A stretch of DNA of 64,000 nt from Bacteroidota bacterium. GTDB taxonomy: Bacteria > Bacteroidota > Bacteroidia > Chitinophagales > BACL12. The notes below the pieces were generated by a model. The model was not told where the DNA came from. It did not search any database and worked only from the letters and a program-made list of their open reading frames with translations. Within the stretch, counting starts at the first letter, position 1. Each line of letters starts with the position of its first letter. Where the stretch lies: assembly GCA_016718035.1 (NCBI GenBank), contig JADKEK010000002.1, positions 62,001-126,000 on the forward strand, given 5' to 3'. This document shows positions 16,227 to 24,140 of this stretch, piece after piece. The translations under genes were made by a program, and so were the position numbers.

Positions 16227-17375
16227 TCAATCCTCAAATTTAACATTATACAAAAAATCGAATTGTTTACGGGCGAGTGTGTCGGGAGTTAACGTTAAGA
16301 GTGCGGATTTTATTGTGCTGAAGACTGGGCCTCCGAGGTTGGTGAGTTGTGCTAACTGGTAAGAAGTATTTACCACTTTTGTGGCGCGGGTTATACGTTT
16401 TTGTTGGTAATTGGCAAATGCATTTGTATAATCATATTTAGCTATGTAATCAGCTAATACCCATGCGTCTTCAATTGCCTGACTGGCACCCTGTCCTAAA
16501 TTTGGTGTAGTAGCATGTGCCGCATCACCTAATAAAACAATTCGGTTGTGATACCATTTTTTAATTGGCTGCATATCGAATAAATCGGAATGTATTAATC
16601 GTTCCGGCTGAATCATTCGAATTATTTGTTGCATGTATCCACTAAATGGGCTTAGTTCTTTTTGAATAAGGGTAAGTGCATCTTCGTTTTTTACTTGAAT
16701 GCCGGCAGCCATTTTCATGGTTGTCCAAAAATACACCTGATTACCTCCTAACTGTGTGTAAGATGCACGTAATCCACCTTTATTGCCCCACACCTCTGCG
16801 CCTACTGAAAATTCATCAGGTGGCAATTGTGTATCAATAATTGCCCGCCAGCAAGTTTGTCCTGAATAACGATAATTTGCTTTAGTCACATATTGTTCCC
16901 GCACAACAGACCGAATACCATCAGCACCAACAATAATATCACCAACCGCCACATTTCCATTTTCAAAAACAGCTTCCACTTTATCGTCCATTTGTCGAAT
17001 GCTTGATAAGCGATGTCCGGTGTTAATCGTTTGATTTAAACATGCAGCCAATGTAAGTTGCAAAGTTGCACGATGAATGCCGTAGGTCGCATTACCATAT
17101 TTTTTTTCCAGTACATCACAATCAACAGTTTGCAGCACTTTGCCCGACTGTGATTTAATAAACACTTTACCCAGACGGTTGCTTTTTTGTTTAATGATTT
17201 CGCCAACACCTAACGCATCCAAGGCATTCATGGCATTACCACCCAACCAAATGCCGGCGCCTGCTTCCTGCAATACAGGGGTTGCTTCATATATTTCAAA
17301 AGGAATGTTTTTGCGCTGTAATGCGATAGCCAGTGACAATCCACCAATACCACCGCCGATGATAATTACCTTCAT
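16227..17375 (-). CDS. FAD-dependent monooxygenase
   Basis: A 382-residue class A flavoprotein monooxygenase. The N-terminal dinucleotide motif GGGIGGLSLAIALQRK and the FAD ribityl-binding motif LLGDAAHATTPNLGQGASQA are clear, with DG-motif VGADGIRSVVREQ between them. The family hydroxylates aromatic or related compounds with NAD(P)H and includes antibiotic-inactivating Tet(X)-like enzymes; the substrate here is not known. It is divergent from a TetR regulator 66 bp away, with a palindrome over the gap, so it is probably substrate-inducible. Confidence 0.88.
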   Translation of the reverse strand: MKVIIIGGGIGGLSLAIALQRKNIPFEIYEATPVLQEAGAGIWLGGNAMNALDALGVGEIIKQKSNRLGKVFIKSQSGKVLQTVDCDVLEKKYGNATYGIHRATLQLTLAACLNQTINTGHRLSSIRQMDDKVEAVFENGNVAVGDIIVGADGIRSVVREQYVTKANYRYSGQTCWRAIIDTQLPPDEFSVGAEVWGNKGGLRASYTQLGGNQVYFWTTMKMAAGIQVKNEDALTLIQKELSPFSGYMQQIIRMIQPERLIHSDLFDMQPIKKWYHNRIVLLGDAAHATTPNLGQGASQAIEDAWVLADYIAKYDYTNAFANYQQKRITRATKVVNTSYQLAQLTNLGGPVFSTIKSALLTLTPDTLARKQFDFLYNVKFED

Positions 17376-17385
17376 GTGGCAAATT

Positions 17386-17423
17386 TAGGACATTTGTCCT
17401 ATTTATTAGCACATTTGCCCTAA
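17386..17423. promoter_or_regulatory. Palindromic operator for the TetR regulator
   Basis: TAGGACATTTGTCCTA at 17386-17401 is a perfect inverted repeat with 7-bp arms and a 2-bp centre. A related half-site (ACATTTGCCCTAAA) follows at 17411-17424. Both lie in the 66-bp gap between the divergent monooxygenase and tetR genes, where a TetR dimer would repress both. Confidence 0.7.
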
Positions 17424-17429
17424 ATTATT

Positions 17430-17437
17430 TACCTTTG
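17430..17437 (+). promoter_or_regulatory. -7 box of tetR, 4 nt before its ATG
   Basis: TACCTTTG matches TAnnTTTG. Only four bases separate it from the ATG at 17442, so the start of transcription would fall at or next to the start codon. No clear -33 TTTG is found at 19 nt. Confidence 0.45.
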
Positions 17438-17441
17438 AACA

Positions 17442-18056
17442 ATGCGCACTAAAGATAAGATATTAGTCACCGCCCTGCAGCTATTGAATGAACATGGAGT
17501 TAAATCGGTTACCATTCGTGATATTGCAGCTGAAATGGGTATTTCGCATGGTAACCTAGGTTATCATTATGCGAACATGGAGCTTATTATTTATGCGCTG
17601 TATGAGCAACTGGTAAAAGAAATGGATGCAGTAATCGGCAGTATGCAATTTTCGGGCATACACTTACAATTGGTGTACGACAGCAATAAAATTATGTTCA
17701 CCAAATTTTACGAGTATCGGTTTTTGTTTATCGATTTTGTTGCAATTGGCAGGTCTATTCCTAAGTTGCGGAAACATTATTTGTCTTTGCAGAAAAAAAG
17801 AGCCGCTGAGTTTTTTATGTTGTTGATGTTATTGAAGTCAAACAATATACTTTCCTCCAAATTCAGCGACGAACAATATGGTCAGCTCATACAATCACTT
17901 ACCATATTTGGTGACTTTTGGATTTCGAGTAGTGAGTTGGTTTATAATGGCAAAAAAGATAAACGGGTAGATTATTATTTAAACTTGTTTTTTGCATTGA
18001 TTCTACCCTATTTAACCAAAGAGGGACAAAAACAATATGGAATGCTGCAAAAATAA
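17442..18056 (+). CDS. TetR family transcriptional regulator
   Basis: A 204-residue regulator. Residues 1-50 form the TetR DNA-binding domain: ILVTALQLLNEHGVKSVTIR, then the recognition helix region AAEMGISHGNLGYHYANMEL. The rest is helical ligand domain without recognised subtype (FLFIDFVAIGRSIPKLRKHY). It is divergent from the FAD monooxygenase gene and most likely represses it and itself through the 17386-17401 palindrome. Confidence 0.88.
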   Translation: MRTKDKILVTALQLLNEHGVKSVTIRDIAAEMGISHGNLGYHYANMELIIYALYEQLVKEMDAVIGSMQFSGIHLQLVYDSNKIMFTKFYEYRFLFIDFVAIGRSIPKLRKHYLSLQKKRAAEFFMLLMLLKSNNILSSKFSDEQYGQLIQSLTIFGDFWISSSELVYNGKKDKRVDYYLNLFFALILPYLTKEGQKQYGMLQK

Positions 18057-18086
18057 AAATCCGCACAACCTGCGCTGTACGGATTT
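18049..18086 (-). terminator. Terminator after the YtxH gene
   Basis: The stem AAATCCG (18057-18063) with CGGATTT (18080-18086) is followed on the minus strand by TTTATTTT. It ends the minus-strand stress operon and overlaps the 3' end of tetR, which it may also serve weakly. Confidence 0.65.
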
Positions 18087-18102
18087 CATCTAGTCAGCCA
18101 AT

Positions 18103-18360
18103 TTATTTATCATTATCAGGTTTACCGGCAACAATAGTTCTCAGTTTGACTTCTGCATTTTTAATTGCAGCATCATATTTTTCCTGAACCTTATCCATAG
18201 CGGCATCTACCTTTTCCTTTAAATCATCTCCCATTTGGCCGCTTGCACGAACAATTCTTCTTCTGGTTCTAGAGCCTTTATGAGGAGCAAACAACACACC
18301 CAATAATAATCCTGTTGCCAACCCAGCAGCAACACCTAACACAATTTTATTCGATTTCAT
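18103..18360 (-). CDS. YtxH domain protein
   Basis: An 85-residue protein with one N-terminal membrane helix (IVLGVAAGLATGLLLGVLFAPHKG) followed by the typical GSRTRRRIV basic stretch and a charged amphipathic tail. This is the standard YtxH layout; members are small general-stress proteins with no known activity. It follows the DUF5670-like gene by 5 bp, so the two form an operon, and belongs to a cluster with a CsbD-like gene and an AraC regulator. Confidence 0.88.
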   Translation of the reverse strand: MKSNKIVLGVAAGLATGLLLGVLFAPHKGSRTRRRIVRASGQMGDDLKEKVDAAMDKVQEKYDAAIKNAEVKLRTIVAGKPDNDK

Positions 18361-18365
18361 ACTAT

Positions 18366-18524
18366 TTATTTAATTATTTTTCCTGTTTGAATAATACGCA
18401 CCAAAATTGAAATAATAGCCAGTATGAGTAAAATATGAATTACAGCTCCTAAGCTATACACAAAAAATCCCAGTGCCCAAAGTATCAATAGCACAATAGC
18501 TACGATGTATAATAAATTGCCCAT
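18366..18524 (-). CDS. Small membrane protein, lmo0937/DUF5670 type
   Basis: A 52-residue frame, MGNLLYIVAIVLLILWALGF at the start, with two predicted membrane helices (residues 3-24 and 28-45) and a basic C-terminus. The sequence pattern matches the lmo0937-family membrane proteins that accompany CsbD and YtxH genes in many Bacteroidota. It is read directly from the sequence: ATG at 18522-18524, TAA at 18366-18368. Five bases separate it from the YtxH gene. Confidence 0.8.
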   Translation of the reverse strand: MGNLLYIVAIVLLILWALGFFVYSLGAVIHILLILAIISILVRIIQTGKIIK

Positions 18525-18542
18525 TTTAATTATTTTAATTTG

Positions 18543-18581
18543 AAAAAGTTAAAAGCAACGCCGGTATTCACCCCGACGTTG
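18543..18581 (-). terminator. Terminator between CsbD-like and DUF5670-like genes
   Basis: The stem CAACGCCGG (18556-18564) with CCGACGTTG (18573-18581) has one G-U-type pair and is followed on the minus strand by CTTTTAACTTTTT. It ends 19 bp before the next start codon, so downstream genes need read-through or their own promoter. Confidence 0.7.
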
Positions 18582-18598
18582 TCAACATCACAACAAGG

Positions 18599-18798
18599 TT
18601 ATAGTACGGTAATAATTTGCATAAATTCTTCATGTGACTTGCCTAATTTTTTTCAAGCCGCTCGAACATAGCATCTTTATTGCCCACTTCATAAACTAAA
18701 TCTTCATCAGTTAAAGTACTGAATTTAGATTTTAATTTTAGTTTTTGTTCCTCCCAGCTACCTGTAGACGGAACGGTAGTATTTTTTAAATCAGTCAT
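18599..18798 (-). pseudogene. CsbD-like stress protein, frame broken near its end
   Basis: From the ATG at 18796-18798 the frame reads MTDLKNTTVP, then GSWEEQKLKLKSKFSTLTDE, matching CsbD-like proteins, and stops after 51 residues at 18643-18645. If the seven-T run at 18647-18653 (A7 in the gene) had one more base, the frame would continue as LEKKLGKSHEEFMQIITVL to a stop at 18599-18601, the usual C-terminus of this family (about 65 residues). So a single-base deletion, an assembly error or slippage explains the break. CsbD-like proteins are abundant hydrophilic stress proteins of unknown mechanism. Confidence 0.75.
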
Positions 18799-19013
18799 AC
18801 ACTTTTAGTTTAATTTGTAACTTAATTGTTACACTTTAAAATTAAACAGTAATGATACTTGCTGCGTTACATTCTATTGATTGCTTGTTATACAATTCAC
18901 ACATCGGGTTTTAATTAATTATAAACGACTGTTCCAAACAGTTGGAATACCCAATACCTTTACAAATGCTTATGCAAAAATGAAACCGCTTAGATGAAAC
19001 AAAAATTTAATAC

Positions 19014-19361
19014 TTATTCGTAGCCACTTTTAATAACTGCCGATATCATTTTAAATCTGCCATTTGATCGAATCCAACTAGGTGCATGAGCAGGAATTAC
19101 GATAAATTGACCGGCTTCCAGCATTTTGGATTCACCTCGAATAACTATTTCAGCTTTGCCTTCAATAATTTGAGCAAAAGTGTCAAATGGGGTTGTTTTT
19201 TCTGTTAAACTTTCACCCGCATCAAATGACATAACACTGATATTACCACTCGATTTTTTTAGAATGGTTTTTATAACCACGGCGTGTGGCATATATTCTA
19301 TTATTTCAACGGTAATCAGTATTTTACCCTTTTGGACTTCTTTTCCTTCAATTTCTGACAT
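19014..19361 (-). CDS. Small cupin-domain protein
   Basis: A 115-residue single-domain cupin. GKAEIVIRGESKMLEAGQFIVIPAHAPS is the second conserved motif; the first (SFDAGESLTEKTTPFDTFAQ) lacks the usual HxH pair, having Thr/Lys instead, so metal binding is doubtful apart from the His in AHAPS. Members with this sequence are common in Bacteroidota near stress genes. Its ATG directly follows the corrected stop of the upstream lipoprotein gene, implying one operon. Confidence 0.8.
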   Translation of the reverse strand: MSEIEGKEVQKGKILITVEIIEYMPHAVVIKTILKKSSGNISVMSFDAGESLTEKTTPFDTFAQIIEGKAEIVIRGESKMLEAGQFIVIPAHAPSWIRSNGRFKMISAVIKSGYE

Positions 19362-19792
19362 TTATTTAGCATTATCAACTGTGAGATTATCGATGGCTTT
19401 ACCCAGGTTAGACAAATCGTTTTTAAATTCAATTTTAAATTTCTCCCAATTGCTTTGGTCTTTTCAAATGCTGCTAATCTTTGGTTTAATTTATCATTAT
19501 CAACTACCAATTGGTCTATTCTTTTTTCATAAAGGGTATCAAATGAGCGACCGGTTTTCGCTTTTTTAATTCTTAATATTTCAATGTCCGCTTTATTTTT
19601 GGCAATTTGAAGATAGGCAGCCTGTTTAAACAATATCCACTCTTCGGACACAAGGAGGTTTTGTTCAGCAACTTTTGCATCTTCAAGGGCTTCTCGTAAA
19701 TCCTCCTGCGTTTTGGTTACTTCATCAATTGCATCTTGATTTTGTTCTGCTTCATTTTGGCATCCAACAAAGGTTATAAGTATAACGATCAA
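19362..19792 (-). pseudogene. Coiled-coil lipoprotein, frame broken in the last third
   Basis: The frame starts with a hydrophobic segment and lipobox (VILITFVGC) and continues as a charged coiled coil (EQNQDAIDEVTKTQEDLREA, KIDQLVVDNDKLNQRLAAFE-type heptads). The best start is a TTG at 19790-19792; no ATG is available upstream before a stop, where an ATA sits in the place of the expected Met. After AAFEK the frame becomes atypical; with one extra base at 19461-19464 (GAAAAG to GAAAAAG) it reads DQSNWEKFKIEFKNDLSNLG and ends in NLTVDNAK with a stop at 19362-19364, immediately before the cupin ATG. That fit favours an indel over a real C-terminus. Confidence 0.65.
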
Positions 19793-19984
19793 AAATAAGT
19801 TGATGAATTTAGAATATTTTATGTTTTATTATTGTTATGGTAGATAGCAATTTTTTGTGCTGATTAGAGTTAGGTTAATAAGGAAAAATAAAATCATTTA
19901 TATTAAAAGTTACAAAACACCTGTATGTAAATAATACAGGCGTTTGCAAAGTTGGATATTATGAATTGTTATGTTGTGTGTGCT

Positions 19985-20665
19985 TCAAAACAATACCGAT
20001 AAACCCATATACACAGAATACGTTTTAATATTCGTTTTTTCAATTATGTAATAACTATTGGTTTCTTGAGTTTTAGCATCATCGCTGATATTAATAAGAC
20101 CGTATACGCCTCTGAAACCTAAACCTAAACGAAACTTATTATCCGGGTCTAAACCAAAGTCGAAACCTGCACCGTAAGCGATACCAAGGTCACCTTTTTT
20201 AACCGATAAAATCGGGTCAAGATTAAGGCTGTCGCCAGTAATTACATTGTCAAAACTACTTCCAACACTGATACCAATTTGTGGTCCTGCTACCAGGCTT
20301 ATATTAACAGGGTTAGTTACTCCTGTATTTAATACTAATAATAAAGGCACATTTATATAACGCAGATTTACCTTTTTTTCAACATCTAACTCTTTATACT
20401 TTTGATTGATTGAACTGTAAATTACTTCAGCCTGCACACCAATATTCGTATTGAAGTGATAGCCTAAAAATATGCCGCCGCCGTAACCTAAAGTAACTGT
20501 ACCGTCAACCGTTCCTCCCTCTGATGTTTGCACATCAAATTGCGAAAAAGTTGGCATAAAGCGGGCACCAAATTCAACTTGTTGTGCCGTAAGCATGGTC
20601 GCATTCATTGTAACAAGTATTGCTACAATCGCCATGATTTTAATTCCTTTATTCAATTTTTTCAT
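19985..20665 (-). CDS. PorT-like outer-membrane beta-barrel protein
   Basis: A 226-residue protein with a signal peptide ending near MLTAQQ. The mature sequence begins VEFGARFMPTFSQFDV, contains glycine/aromatic strand patterns (GYGGGIFLGYHFNTNIGVQA, FRLGLGFRGVYGLINI) and ends in VYMGLSVLF with a terminal Phe. This is the small eight-stranded barrel pattern (porin/PorT family) common in Bacteroidota. Function unknown. It lies between the stress genes and the AraC regulator, all in one direction. Confidence 0.8.
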   Translation of the reverse strand: MKKLNKGIKIMAIVAILVTMNATMLTAQQVEFGARFMPTFSQFDVQTSEGGTVDGTVTLGYGGGIFLGYHFNTNIGVQAEVIYSSINQKYKELDVEKKVNLRYINVPLLLVLNTGVTNPVNISLVAGPQIGISVGSSFDNVITGDSLNLDPILSVKKGDLGIAYGAGFDFGLDPDNKFRLGLGFRGVYGLINISDDAKTQETNSYYIIEKTNIKTYSVYMGLSVLF

Positions 20666-20745
20666 ATTATAGTTTTATTATGATGCAAAGATGCATGCAA
20701 CGCATAATTAAACCATTACACAATTAAAAGAAAGGGTTATATTAT

Positions 20746-21285
20746 TCACACATTGTCAAGCGCTGTGCGTTTACGGTGTTTCAACTTTTTAAAAAAAGTT
20801 GGTGTTAAACCTGTTACTTTTTTAAACTGCATAGACAAATGCGCTACGCTGCTGTAATTTAATAAATAGGAAATTTCGGTGAGATTGAGTTCATCATAAA
20901 TTAATAGCTCTTTTACGCGTTCTATTTTATGACTTATAATATAATTTTCAATTGTGGTGCCGGTTACCTCAGAAAATAAATTGGCCAAATAGGTGTAGTC
21001 GTATTGCAACTTTTCGCTTATGTACTCAGAAAACTTATATTTTGGCTGTTCTTCGGCATAATGTACCATTTCAACTATAACACCTTTAATTCGTTCAATT
21101 AAAATTGCTTTTTTGTCATCCATCAACTCCAAACCGGAGAGAGCCAGTGCTTTTTTTAGCTGTATTCGCTGCTCAGGTGTAATATTTTCAATTATTTCTA
21201 TTTCCCCTAACTCTACAGTGCGAAAATGCAGGTTAAGGGCTTCTAATTCAGCTTTTACCAACATTTTACAACGAATACTCACCAT
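20746..21285 (-). CDS. AraC-type regulator of the stress gene cluster
   Basis: A 179-residue protein. The N-terminal 60 residues (MVSIRCKMLVKAELEALNLH, GEIEIIENITPEQRIQLKKA) form a small domain seen in this subfamily; the C-terminal 100 residues are an AraC DNA-binding domain with KLQYDYTYLANLFSEVTG and NLTEISYLLNYSSVAHLSMQ helix-turn-helices. The group is often encoded next to CsbD, YtxH and lmo0937-type genes, as here, so it probably controls them. No ligand domain of classic AraC type is present. Confidence 0.85.
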   Translation of the reverse strand: MVSIRCKMLVKAELEALNLHFRTVELGEIEIIENITPEQRIQLKKALALSGLELMDDKKAILIERIKGVIVEMVHYAEEQPKYKFSEYISEKLQYDYTYLANLFSEVTGTTIENYIISHKIERVKELLIYDELNLTEISYLLNYSSVAHLSMQFKKVTGLTPTFFKKLKHRKRTALDNV

Positions 21286-21548
21286 ATATTTAACATATAC
21301 AATACCAAGATACTTATTTAAATTACATTAAATTAAAATTGAACTATTTAATCAAATTCCAGTTGCCGTAAAAGCAGATTTAGACAAGATAAGGTACAAA
21401 AATCGAATTACCTAGTTATTAGTTATTTATATCTGATATAACACAAAATAAAAAATCAACTTATTGCCTGTAACTAGTTATGCATGTGGCGATTACCTGT
21501 ATAATTGAATAAATATCACATTTAAGATATAATTACTATTTATGCAGA
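21286..21548. other. AT-rich gap, no gene seen
   Basis: A very AT-rich 263-bp stretch upstream of the AraC gene and downstream of the ECF gene. It has stops in all frames, no convincing hairpin with a T tract and no promoter-like TTTG/TAnnTTTG pair that I trust. It probably holds the AraC gene promoter. Confidence 0.5.
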
Positions 21549-22787
21549 TTATGGTAAGTGCTGCAATTTAATTTGTAAATCTGCCAAAAGTCGCTTTTCA
21601 CTTTCGCGTTTGGTCAGATTTTCGGCATTTTGAAGATAAGATAAGGCTGTATTCAAGTCAACTTGCGCATACAAATGCCCTAAAAGCATATGATATTGTA
21701 AAGTTTGCTCCAATTTTAGTTTTTCCGCTTCTTTGATAGCAATAGCTGCACCCATTACTTTGGCGAGGGCATACGTTCGATTTAATGCCGCAATTGGCGA
21801 ATAGTTGACTTGTAAGAGTTTATTATACAATTGGAGTATATTTTCCCATTTTTCCTGCGTATCCTGCTTGTGGGTATGCCAATAGGCAATAGCGGCTTCT
21901 AAGTGGTAGGTGGAAATTTGATTGCCACCTGCGGAATTATTTAGATAATATTCACCTTTATGAATGAGTTCTTTATTCCAGAGTTGCTCATTTTGTTCTT
22001 CGTATAACACCATTTCACCACTATTGTTGATGCGCGCTTCAAAGCGTGAGGCATGAAAACACATTAACGCTAACAGTGCATTTGACTCCGCGGTATTGGT
22101 TGTTGCATTTTCCAACAGTAACACATTTAGTCGCATTGCTTCAATACATAAATCTTTGCGTAAGGCATTATTTTGTGAACTGGAAAAATAACCTTCGTTA
22201 AATAATAAATAAACTGTAGTTAGTACCGCATCTAAACGAACTGCTATTTCATTTTGTGGCGGTATATCAATTGTTATATTTTCTTCCCTCAACTTTTGTT
22301 TTGCCCTTTGCAATCGTTTATAAATAACATCGCGATTCGTAAGAAATGCTTCTGCAATTTCATCTGCACCAAATCCACATAAAATATTCAATGCTAAACC
22401 AACTTGGGCTTCAACAGGAATAATGGGATTACAAATCGCAAACATCATCTTCAACTGACTATCCATTATGTTGGAAGGAGAAAGGTCAGGTTCAGGAACA
22501 TAACTTGTTTGAGACGAAATAATTATTTCCGGATAAACCTTTTGTTTAAATACCTGATTATGTTTAATAAAATCAATTGCTTTATTTTTCGCAACCGTGT
22601 ACAACCATGCTGTAGGATTATTTGGCAATCCTTTTAGTCCCCAGGTATTACTTGCCAATAAAAATGTTTCCGATGCAATATCTTCTGCCTGCTCGAGAAA
22701 AGGCATACCGAAATATTTACATAATACAGCAACAATTTTACTGTATTCGGTTCTAAATAAATCGGGTAACAAGGCAGGTTGTTCCAT
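21549..22787 (-). CDS. ECF42-type RNA polymerase sigma factor with C-terminal TPR-like domain
   Basis: A 412-residue sigma factor. Region 2 is at about 15-75 (EQAEDIASETFLLASNTW), region 4 at about 125-175 (LALNILCGFGADEIAEAFLT, then RDVIYKRLQRAKQKLREE). A long C-terminal extension (DUF6596/TPR-like) has the group signature VYLLFNEGYF and repeats to the end. Such sigma factors (ECF42) are typically encoded beside a YCII/DGPF protein, here 52 bp upstream. No anti-sigma gene was seen; in this group the extension itself is thought to control activity. A terminator hairpin reaches up to its start codon. Confidence 0.92.
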   Translation of the reverse strand: MEQPALLPDLFRTEYSKIVAVLCKYFGMPFLEQAEDIASETFLLASNTWGLKGLPNNPTAWLYTVAKNKAIDFIKHNQVFKQKVYPEIIISSQTSYVPEPDLSPSNIMDSQLKMMFAICNPIIPVEAQVGLALNILCGFGADEIAEAFLTNRDVIYKRLQRAKQKLREENITIDIPPQNEIAVRLDAVLTTVYLLFNEGYFSSSQNNALRKDLCIEAMRLNVLLLENATTNTAESNALLALMCFHASRFEARINNSGEMVLYEEQNEQLWNKELIHKGEYYLNNSAGGNQISTYHLEAAIAYWHTHKQDTQEKWENILQLYNKLLQVNYSPIAALNRTYALAKVMGAAIAIKEAEKLKLEQTLQYHMLLGHLYAQVDLNTALSYLQNAENLTKRESEKRLLADLQIKLQHLP

Positions 22788-22822
22788 AAAAAAAATAACC
22801 TCCCTTTTTACAGGGAGGTTAT
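22788..22822 (-). terminator. Intrinsic terminator touching the ECF42 start codon
   Basis: A perfect 10-bp stem, ATAACCTCCC (22795-22804) with GGGAGGTTAT (22813-22822), is followed on the minus strand by eight T that run straight into the ATG at 22785-22787. The arm next to the ATG contains GGAGGT, 10 nt from the start. It would end the YCII-gene transcript and can hide a ribosome site. Confidence 0.85.
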
Positions 22823-22839
22823 AAAGATATTATAATTGG

Positions 22840-23187
22840 TTAATTCATTGGAATAATCATTCTTATTTCAACAGTGCCGCCAACATGTAAAATGGGGCAA
22901 CCTTCTGACAGCGTTGTTGCTTCGTCAATATTTTCAGCTTTTACAATTATATAACCGCCAATTGCTTCTTTTATTTCTACAAAAGGACCATCGGTAATTA
23001 CATTATTGGTAGCTAATACTTTTCCGGCAGGTGCCAAACGGTTACCAGGGCTCACCAATTTATTTTGTGCTGCAATACCACCAATCCAGTTTTGCCATGT
23101 AGACATTAGTGCCTGCATTTGATCGGGAGACATTTGTGTTTGCGATAACGCAACATCATTTCTGAATACTAATAAAAAATCGTTCAT
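22840..23187 (-). CDS. YCII/DGPF-domain protein, ECF42 partner
   Basis: A 115-residue protein of the YCII-related (DGPF) family. It carries the name-giving motif TDGPFVEIKEAIGGYIIVKA and the C-terminal VEIRMI strand. It forms a ferredoxin-like alpha/beta fold. DGPF genes are the usual genomic neighbours of ECF42 sigma factors and are likely members of their regulon; enzymatic function is unproven. The VOC gene lies 21 bp upstream in the same direction. Confidence 0.9.
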   Translation of the reverse strand: MNDFLLVFRNDVALSQTQMSPDQMQALMSTWQNWIGGIAAQNKLVSPGNRLAPAGKVLATNNVITDGPFVEIKEAIGGYIIVKAENIDEATTLSEGCPILHVGGTVEIRMIIPMN

Positions 23188-23208
23188 AATCGTTATAGGT
23201 TTTTAAAA

Positions 23209-23592
23209 TTAATTGTTGGAATGTAATGCTACTGAATTGCCTTCAGTGTCGATAAAAAATGCCATGTGCCCAACATTATCGGCAATAAATGTTTTAGGCA
23301 TGGTAATTTGTCCGCCTGCTGCTTCCACTTTTGATAATACATTTTCTAAATCGGGATTACCATTTAAATAAATTTTGGCACCATCGGCACTTGGTTTGTG
23401 GAATTCGCTTTGAACAAGCGCACCTGACACTTTTCCATTCATATCTTCATAAGGAAAGTAAGCCATTTGCATGCCCATCATTTCTTCCTGATGCATTTGG
23501 ATACCAAAAATACTTTCATAAAACTTTTTTGCGCGGGCGATATCTGTTACCGATATTTCGAACCAGTTGAGCGCGTTTACGTTTGCATTCAT
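23209..23592 (-). CDS. VOC family (glyoxalase/bleomycin-resistance-like) protein
   Basis: A 127-residue single VOC protein with the paired beta-alpha-beta modules: NWFEISVTDIARAKKFYESI at the start and NVGHMAFFIDTEGNSVALHS at the end. It would work as a dimer with a metal site. The putative ligand set includes Glu in NWFE... and Glu in DTEGN. The substrate is unknown. It sits in the same cassette as the YCII protein and both sigma factors. Confidence 0.88.
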   Translation of the reverse strand: MNANVNALNWFEISVTDIARAKKFYESIFGIQMHQEEMMGMQMAYFPYEDMNGKVSGALVQSEFHKPSADGAKIYLNGNPDLENVLSKVEAAGGQITMPKTFIADNVGHMAFFIDTEGNSVALHSNN

Positions 23593-23705
23593 AATGATTG
23601 TTTTTGTTTGTTAATTGAATATTTACACCTATAACGATTGAACTTTTAGTATTGGACAAAACAACCAAAAAAAAAAATTGCAAGACCTGTTAATTCGTGT
23701 TAAAT

Positions 23706-24113
23706 TTATTTTGCCCGCATTTTATTTCCTTTGGCATCGTGAGTTACTTCTGCCAAACCGAGCGCTTCCATAAGTGGTGGTATATACATCCCAAAACGAC
23801 CACGAAATCCTTTTTTTAAGCCATACCAGCCACCAACAGGATTTTTTTCTGAACGTCCCCAAGCTTCTACTGTTCCTTCTTTAGCCGGTTTTTGTTCATC
23901 GGCACTTCCCAATTCCATCCAGTCGCCATGCTTTTTTAACATTTGATGCAGGTCGTTCAAGCAACGCATGTCGTAATGCAAAATCGTTTTACCTACTGTG
24001 CATACCAAAATTTCTTTACCATCTTTTTCATCTACATGCATGGTATATTCCGACGAAAGTGGTGGTGTTTTGAGTGTAAGGGGTTTGTCTTTGGTGCCAA
24101 TTTTATTTTTCAT
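23706..24113 (-). CDS. Conserved hypothetical protein in the sigma-factor cassette
   Basis: A 135-residue cytosolic protein without signal or membrane segment. It starts MKNKIGTKDKPLTLKTPPLS, has a central part HYDMRCLNDLHQMLKKHGDW and a Trp/Gly-rich region NPVGGWYGLKKGFRGRFGMY. I recall similar proteins near SRPBCC and ECF genes in Bacteroidota, but no function is known to me. It lies 27 bp downstream of the SRPBCC gene, which suggests co-transcription. Confidence 0.75.
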   Translation of the reverse strand: MKNKIGTKDKPLTLKTPPLSSEYTMHVDEKDGKEILVCTVGKTILHYDMRCLNDLHQMLKKHGDWMELGSADEQKPAKEGTVEAWGRSEKNPVGGWYGLKKGFRGRFGMYIPPLMEALGLAEVTHDAKGNKMRAK

Positions 24114-24140
24114 GTTATTAAAATTTTATGTGTTGGTTAA

